A stretch of DNA of 8,674 nt. It comes from Planctomycetota bacterium (lineage in GTDB: Bacteria; Planctomycetota; UBA1135; JALUZX01). Below, one piece after another: positions 5,450 to 8,674 of the stretch. Each line of letters starts with the position of its first letter. The first letter of the stretch is position 1. The translations under genes were made by a program, and so were the position numbers. The notes below the pieces were generated by a model. It worked only from the letters and a program-made list of their open reading frames with translations. It searched no databases and had not been told where the DNA came from. The stretch spans positions 1-8,674 of the forward strand of contig JALUZX010000417.1 in NCBI GenBank assembly GCA_027011425.1, written 5' to 3'.

Positions 5450-6301
5450 TCAGGCGAGTTTGCCCAGGGTCCGGCGGACTTCCTCTTTGAACCTGTCGAT
5501 TGCGGCCAGGGCGAAATCCTCAACGGAGAGGTCGGGTCTTTCCACCAAAGGGGTCAGGTCCAGGGCGAAGGTGAGGGCCTCGGCCTCGTCCACGGCGTGG
5601 GAGGCGAAGAATGTGGCGTTGGCGACCCGCCTTCCCTGGGCGGCCAGGTCGTAGCGCTTTCCGCCGGCCACCTGGGAGTCGAAGATCCCCATGAGCGCCG
5701 CGGCCAGGTTCTGGCGTTCCGAGACGTCCAGTGTGACTTTTTCTTCGTCGGGAAGCCAGTCCAGGTCCCGCCAGATCTCGCACCCCAGGACCTTCCCGGG
5801 GCGCTTGTCCGCCGGAAGGCGCCGCAGGGCATCCACGGCCCGGAGCAGGCAGGCCACGTGGGTCTCGTGCTTGTCCGCCGGGTTGTGGAGGTAGACCACC
5901 CGCGGGGCGGCGGCCAGGAAGATCCGGTGGAGGTCCTCCACGACCTTCTCCGCCGGCGGAGTCTTCACCTCGGAAGAAGGATACCCGAGCTGGTACTGGA
6001 TGGAATACCCGCCCACGTATGCGGCCTTCCTCTGTTCCTCCCTCCGGACGGCCATCATCTCCTCGTCGGTGAAATCCCCGTAGATCCCCGCCCTCGGGCT
6101 TCCCGAGCCGTTGGTGACGGTCACCCCGGTGAACCAGGCGTCCTTCTTCTGGTAGCAGGCGGCGACCCCCTGGTAGGCCATGATCTCGATGTCGTCCTGG
6201 TGGGCGCCGACGCACAAGTGGGTGGTCCGTCTCAGGGCCTCCTCCTCGGAGACTCCGTCGGGGACGTAGACGTCCGCGGCGGGATGATTCAGCTCGACCA
6301 T
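5450..6301 (-). CDS. PIG-L (LmbE-like) family zinc deacetylase
   Basis: This 283-aa protein has the family's metal-binding pattern. VGAHQDDIE (31-39) is the AHPDD-type motif with His34 and Asp36/Asp37, and HNPADKHETH (139-148) supplies the distal His148. The early FTGVTVTNGSGSP (57-69) is the usual strand and loop after the first motif. The family removes N-acetyl groups from sugars such as GlcNAc in GlcNAc-PI, mycothiol precursors or other N-acetyl conjugates, using zinc. No signal peptide is visible, so it is probably cytoplasmic. The proline of AHPDD is Gln35 here, a tolerated variation. Its start lies 13 bp inside the end of the upstream kinase-like gene, with Shine-Dalgarno AGGAGGG (complement of 6307-6313) 5 nt away, so the two are co-translated. 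The partner suggests amino-sugar processing, though the substrate is unproven. Confidence 0.9.
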   Translation of the reverse strand: MVELNHPAADVYVPDGVSEEEALRRTTHLCVGAHQDDIEIMAYQGVAACYQKKDAWFTGVTVTNGSGSPRAGIYGDFTDEEMMAVRREEQRKAAYVGGYSIQYQLGYPSSEVKTPPAEKVVEDLHRIFLAAAPRVVYLHNPADKHETHVACLLRAVDALRRLPADKRPGKVLGCEIWRDLDWLPDEEKVTLDVSERQNLAAALMGIFDSQVAGGKRYDLAAQGRRVANATFFASHAVDEAEALTFALDLTPLVERPDLSVEDFALAAIDRFKEEVRRTLGKLA

Positions 6302-7728
6302 GTCATCCCTCCTTTCCCGGGCTCATCCGCTTTTTTTTTATTCGAGGGCAGGGAGGCCGCCGCCACGGCCTGGCCGTGACGCTTGGTCTTCTCGTCGGGC
6401 ACGTGGAAGCCGATCGTTTCCAGGAGTTCCGGAAAATCGGCCTTCAGGGCCTCGGCCGCACCGGAGATGATGATTCTTCCGCCTTCGCCGCTGGTGACCC
6501 TGCCCATCACGAGGACGTTCCTGAAGGGGATGAAGTCCCGGAAATAAGCGAGGGCGTAACCGAAACAGATCCCGATGGTCCGGTAGACCCGGGCCGCCCT
6601 CTCGTCCCCCTTGGACATGAGTTCCTGGACCCGGACGAGGTATTTCGGGAGAGGCTCCCCGCCGGGGCGTTCGATCCCGGCGGCCGGTCCCAGGCGCCCC
6701 ACGGCCTGCTGGGAGAAGTATTGGACGCCGCATCCCAGGTCCCCCGACCACTCGTCCGCCGGGGCCCCTTCCCTGTAGTCCACGGGCACGAAGGCCGTCT
6801 CGTCGAGCCAGCCCATGATCCTGCGGTCTTCGTTGACGTATCCCGCGGCCATGCTGGTGCCCATGGAGATCCCCAGGACGTCGCCCTTCCCGAGGGCCAT
6901 GGCGCCCGCCAGGGCGGCCACTTCTCCGTCGTTGACCACCACGAAGGGCACGCCCCACCGGGCCTGGATTTCCAGGAACAGGTTGCGCACTTTCTTTTCG
7001 AAGAGGTCCTTCGGGACGCCCCGGAAGAGGGATGCCACCCGGACCTTGTTCTGCATGTAGACCCCGGCCGCGCTCCCGCCGATGGCATCCACCCTGGGAA
7101 GGCGGGAGGCGCACCGCTCCAGGGTGTCCAGGATGCCGGCCCGGTGGTATTCCGGGTCCTTCTGGAAGTAGGGGTCCCAGGGAATCTCTTCGCTGAAGAC
7201 CACCTCGCCGTCCACCAGGGCCGCCCCTTTCCTGTCCGAGCCGCCGAGATCGAAGCCGATCCTGCACCCTTCCAGGTTTCCCCCCATGGGCAGGGGTGTC
7301 TCGTTCTCCTCCGGCGCCTTCTCCAGGGGGAGGTGCTCCACCTGGAAGGGCGGGTCGTAGAAGCCTCCGCCGCCCATCATCTCCACATCGAAAGCCCGCG
7401 GGCCCCCCGGGGAGTAGGCCTTCCGGATCTCCTCGGCCAGGTCGGGGTGGCCTCCGGCCAAGGTCGCCTTGAATCCTCCCTTGATCCAGAGAAGGGTCTT
7501 GAGGAGGCGTTCCACGTAGCGGAAGTTCAGGGGAACGTTGGAACCCTCGTGGGGAAGGATCTCGGTCCGGAAGTGGGAGACCCGACCCTGGTCCCTCTCC
7601 AGGGCGATCACCAGGGGAACCCCCTCTCCTGAGGAGCGGACTTTTTCGCGGAAGGCCTGGTTCCAGAGGGAGGCGGGCAAAAACCCGGGATCCAGGGGAG
7701 GAATCGCTTTTGGGTGGACTTCGAGCAT
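6289..7728 (-). CDS. ROK-like sugar kinase-fold protein with long N-terminal extension
   Basis: The open frame reaches back to 7809, but I choose the ATG at 7728 (479 aa). The extra upstream codons would begin at a TTG and read through runs of T. The kinase fold starts about residue 155: GFDLGGSDRKGAA (158-170) is the phosphate-1 loop, GGSAAGVYMQ (217-226) follows, VVVNDGEVAALAG (263-275) carries the catalytic Asp267, and GISMGTSMAAGYV (286-298) is the phosphate-2 loop. VLVMGRVTSGEGG (405-417) is the adenosine-side strand. The normal ROK zinc motif (CxCGxxGCxE) is reduced to LGCGVQYFSQQAV (331-343). The first 150 residues are not part of standard ROK kinases. I recall homologues with this layout in Clostridia and Bacteroidetes, but could not check. 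Sugar phosphorylation is the likely activity. The ribosome site is weak (GAAAG). It overlaps the PIG-L gene by 13 bp. Confidence 0.85.
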   Translation of the reverse strand: MLEVHPKAIPPLDPGFLPASLWNQAFREKVRSSGEGVPLVIALERDQGRVSHFRTEILPHEGSNVPLNFRYVERLLKTLLWIKGGFKATLAGGHPDLAEEIRKAYSPGGPRAFDVEMMGGGGFYDPPFQVEHLPLEKAPEENETPLPMGGNLEGCRIGFDLGGSDRKGAALVDGEVVFSEEIPWDPYFQKDPEYHRAGILDTLERCASRLPRVDAIGGSAAGVYMQNKVRVASLFRGVPKDLFEKKVRNLFLEIQARWGVPFVVVNDGEVAALAGAMALGKGDVLGISMGTSMAAGYVNEDRRIMGWLDETAFVPVDYREGAPADEWSGDLGCGVQYFSQQAVGRLGPAAGIERPGGEPLPKYLVRVQELMSKGDERAARVYRTIGICFGYALAYFRDFIPFRNVLVMGRVTSGEGGRIIISGAAEALKADFPELLETIGFHVPDEKTKRHGQAVAAASLPSNKKKADEPGKGGMTWSS

Positions 7729-7770
7729 GTTCTTTCGAATGGGTGGAGGACGACCTTGTTTCAGGGAAAA

Positions 7771-7815
7771 AACCCCCTTACAAAAAAACCGCCCTCCCCG
7801 GGATGTCAAGGAGGG
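7771..7815 (-). promoter_or_regulatory. Possible attenuator in the kinase gene leader
   Basis: Read on the minus strand, CCCTCC (complement of 7810-7815) can pair with GGAGGG (complement of 7792-7797) around a 12-nt loop. CGG and then seven T (7782-7788) follow, with a second run of six T after a G5 at 7771-7776. This looks like a weak intrinsic terminator 54 nt or more before the kinase ATG, so it could act as an attenuator. The 3-nt gap between stem and T-run weakens the case. The loop also contains a perfect TTGACA (7804-7809), without a good -10 at normal distance. Confidence 0.25.
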
Positions 7816-7826
7816 AATTTGCCGGG

Positions 7827-7869
7827 TCTTCGGGGCTTTCTCTTGTGCCCCGCCCTGTCGGGGGGAAGA
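7827..7869 (+). promoter_or_regulatory. Leader of the CBM9-like gene with mutually exclusive hairpins
   Basis: CGGGGC (7831-7836) can pair with GCCCCG (7847-7852). The same CCCCG (7848-7852) can instead pair with CGGGG (7859-7863) over a 6-nt loop. In addition TCTTC (7827-7831) and GAAGA (7865-7869) flank the set and can close an outer stem. Such alternative pairing is the kind of arrangement used in attenuators and other RNA switches. It lies about 40 nt before the ATG at 7907. There is no proof of function, and GC-rich sequence forms such pairs by chance. Confidence 0.25.
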
Positions 7870-7906
7870 TGGAACTCCGCCGCCCGCCCAGAACAGAGGA
7901 GGAACT

Positions 7907-8674
7907 ATGGCCTGGAACCGACCCGTCTTCTCCCTCGTTCTCCTTGGATTCCTTGCAGCCTGCGCCTGCCCGCCGCCCGGGCCCAGGGAAAAACCCTCGG
8001 AGTGGGCCCGGATGAAGAAGATTACGCCCAGGGGATACGTCTGTTACCGGGCCTCCGGGCCCATCCGGGTGGACGGAAGCCTGGAGGAGCCCTCCTGGGC
8101 CGCCGTCCCCTGGACGGAGGACTTCTCCGACATCGAGGGGCCGAGTCGGCCGGCGCCGCGCTTCCGCACGCGGGCCAAGATGCTCTGGGACGACCAGTGT
8201 CTCTACGTGGCCGCCCGCTTGGAGGAGCCCCATCTGGCGGCGACGATTACGAAGAAGAACGCCGTGATCTTCCACGACAACGATTTCGAGGTGTTCATCG
8301 ATCCCGACGGGGACAACCATTTCTACTACGAGTTCGAGATGAACGCCTTGAATACGATCTGGGAGTTGACACTGGAGCGGCCTTACCGGGACGGCGGACC
8401 GGTGCACCTGGGGGACAACATGCCGGGGTTGAGGTCTGCGGTCCGCCTGGAAGGCACCCTGAACGATCCTTCCGACACGGACCGGGCCTGGACGGTGGAG
8501 ATCGCCTTCCCCTGGAAGGGCCTGCGCAAATACGCCCGGCATACACCTTGCCCGCCGGGAGACGGCGACCAGTGGAGGATCGATTTCTCCCGGGTGGAGT
8601 GGCTCTACGACATCATAGGCGGGAAATACCGGAAGATCCCCAGGGCGTCCAGGCCCGAGGACAACTGGGTCTGG
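7907..8674 (+). CDS. CBM9-like (carbohydrate-binding family 9-like) lipoprotein, C-terminus beyond window
   Basis: The frame is open from ATG 7907 to the right edge (256 residues, no stop). Shine-Dalgarno AGGAGG lies just upstream. The signal peptide MAWNRPVFSLVLLGFLAAC ends in a perfect LAAC lipobox with Cys19; a second Cys follows at 21. From about residue 50 the sequence follows the CBM9-like domain found in secreted carbohydrate-active proteins: IRVDGSLEEPSWAAVPWTED (53-72), KMLWDDQCLYVAARLEEPHL (91-110), VIFHDNDFEVFIDPDGDNHF (120-139), YYEFEMNALNTIWEL (140-154), LNDPSDTDRAWTVEIAFPW (185-203) and QWRIDFSRVEW (222-232). These blocks are typical of the family. It is likely anchored in a membrane facing the periplasm or outside, binding a saccharide. 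Family members usually run on for about another 100 residues, so the gene is cut only by the window edge. It is divergent from the kinase gene. Confidence 0.92.
   Translation, partial: MAWNRPVFSLVLLGFLAACACPPPGPREKPSEWARMKKITPRGYVCYRASGPIRVDGSLEEPSWAAVPWTEDFSDIEGPSRPAPRFRTRAKMLWDDQCLYVAARLEEPHLAATITKKNAVIFHDNDFEVFIDPDGDNHFYYEFEMNALNTIWELTLERPYRDGGPVHLGDNMPGLRSAVRLEGTLNDPSDTDRAWTVEIAFPWKGLRKYARHTPCPPGDGDQWRIDFSRVEWLYDIIGGKYRKIPRASRPEDNWVW

Noticed and set aside
5037..5490. Short ORFs of 97 aa (5037-5330, minus) and 77 aa (5257-5490, plus) in the structured spacer
   Set aside because: Low-complexity products, no ribosome site of note, and they run through the hairpins. They look like chance frames in non-coding or repeat DNA.
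6376..7632. 418-aa plus-strand frame opposite the ROK-like gene
   Set aside because: Antisense shadow with no domain; the minus-strand product has clear kinase loops.
7729..7809. 27-codon N-terminal extension of the ROK-like protein
   Set aside because: It would start at a TTG lying in a TTGACA box and translate T-runs into Phe/Gly/Arg-rich residues unlike the protein. The ATG at 7728 is preferred, though its ribosome site is weak.
7778..7809. Sigma-70 promoter for the kinase gene using the perfect TTGACA at 7804-7809 (minus)
   Set aside because: No acceptable -10 lies 16-19 bp away; the best match (TGTAAG) is 21 bp away. Kept only as a note.
1..8674. CRISPR array, tRNA or rRNA gene, insertion sequence
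   Set aside because: No regular direct repeats with spacers, no cloverleaf or rRNA signature and no transposase-like frame were seen on either strand.

Overview
The window is GC-rich, with a strong preference for G or C at third codon positions. It comes from a Gram-negative-type bacterium: it has an LPS-heptose epimerase (HldD) and two lipoprotein signal peptides. The family mix is an SSS sodium symporter, an SGNH/GDSL-like protein, a PIG-L deacetylase, a ROK-like kinase and a CBM9-like lipoprotein. That mix is common in environmental heterotrophs such as Planctomycetota, other PVC-group lineages, Hydrogenedentota and Acidobacteriota. The phylum cannot be fixed from this sequence alone.

Layout: (1) 1-123 (+) is the tail of an unidentified gene. 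(2) 177-3413 (-) is a tight five-gene unit, in transcription order: SGNH/GDSL-like membrane-anchored protein, 540-aa SSS-family sodium:solute symporter, then three very small membrane proteins of 97, 39 and 46 aa whose start and stop codons overlap. The last two are too short for most gene callers. I read these four as a transporter with small accessory subunits. (3) A 50-bp divergent spacer with a 14-bp perfect palindrome separates this unit from (4) 3464-5059 (+), hldD followed by a lipoprotein cyclophilin-type prolyl isomerase. (5) 5060-5449 is a non-coding spacer between convergent genes, rich in nested hairpins. (6) 5450-7728 (-) holds a ROK-like kinase and a PIG-L deacetylase whose coding regions overlap by 13 bp. 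(7) 7729-7906 is a divergent leader with competing hairpins. (8) 7907-8674 (+) is a CBM9-like lipoprotein that runs off the right edge.

How the genes may work together: the deacetylase plus sugar-kinase-like pair and the divergent carbohydrate-binding lipoprotein suggest handling of acetylated or amino sugars (inference). The symporter unit imports an unknown solute. hldD and the prolyl isomerase serve the cell envelope. The least ordinary parts are the symporter with three micro-proteins, the structured spacer at 5060-5449, and the translationally coupled kinase-deacetylase pair. No tRNA, rRNA, CRISPR array or insertion sequence was recognised.
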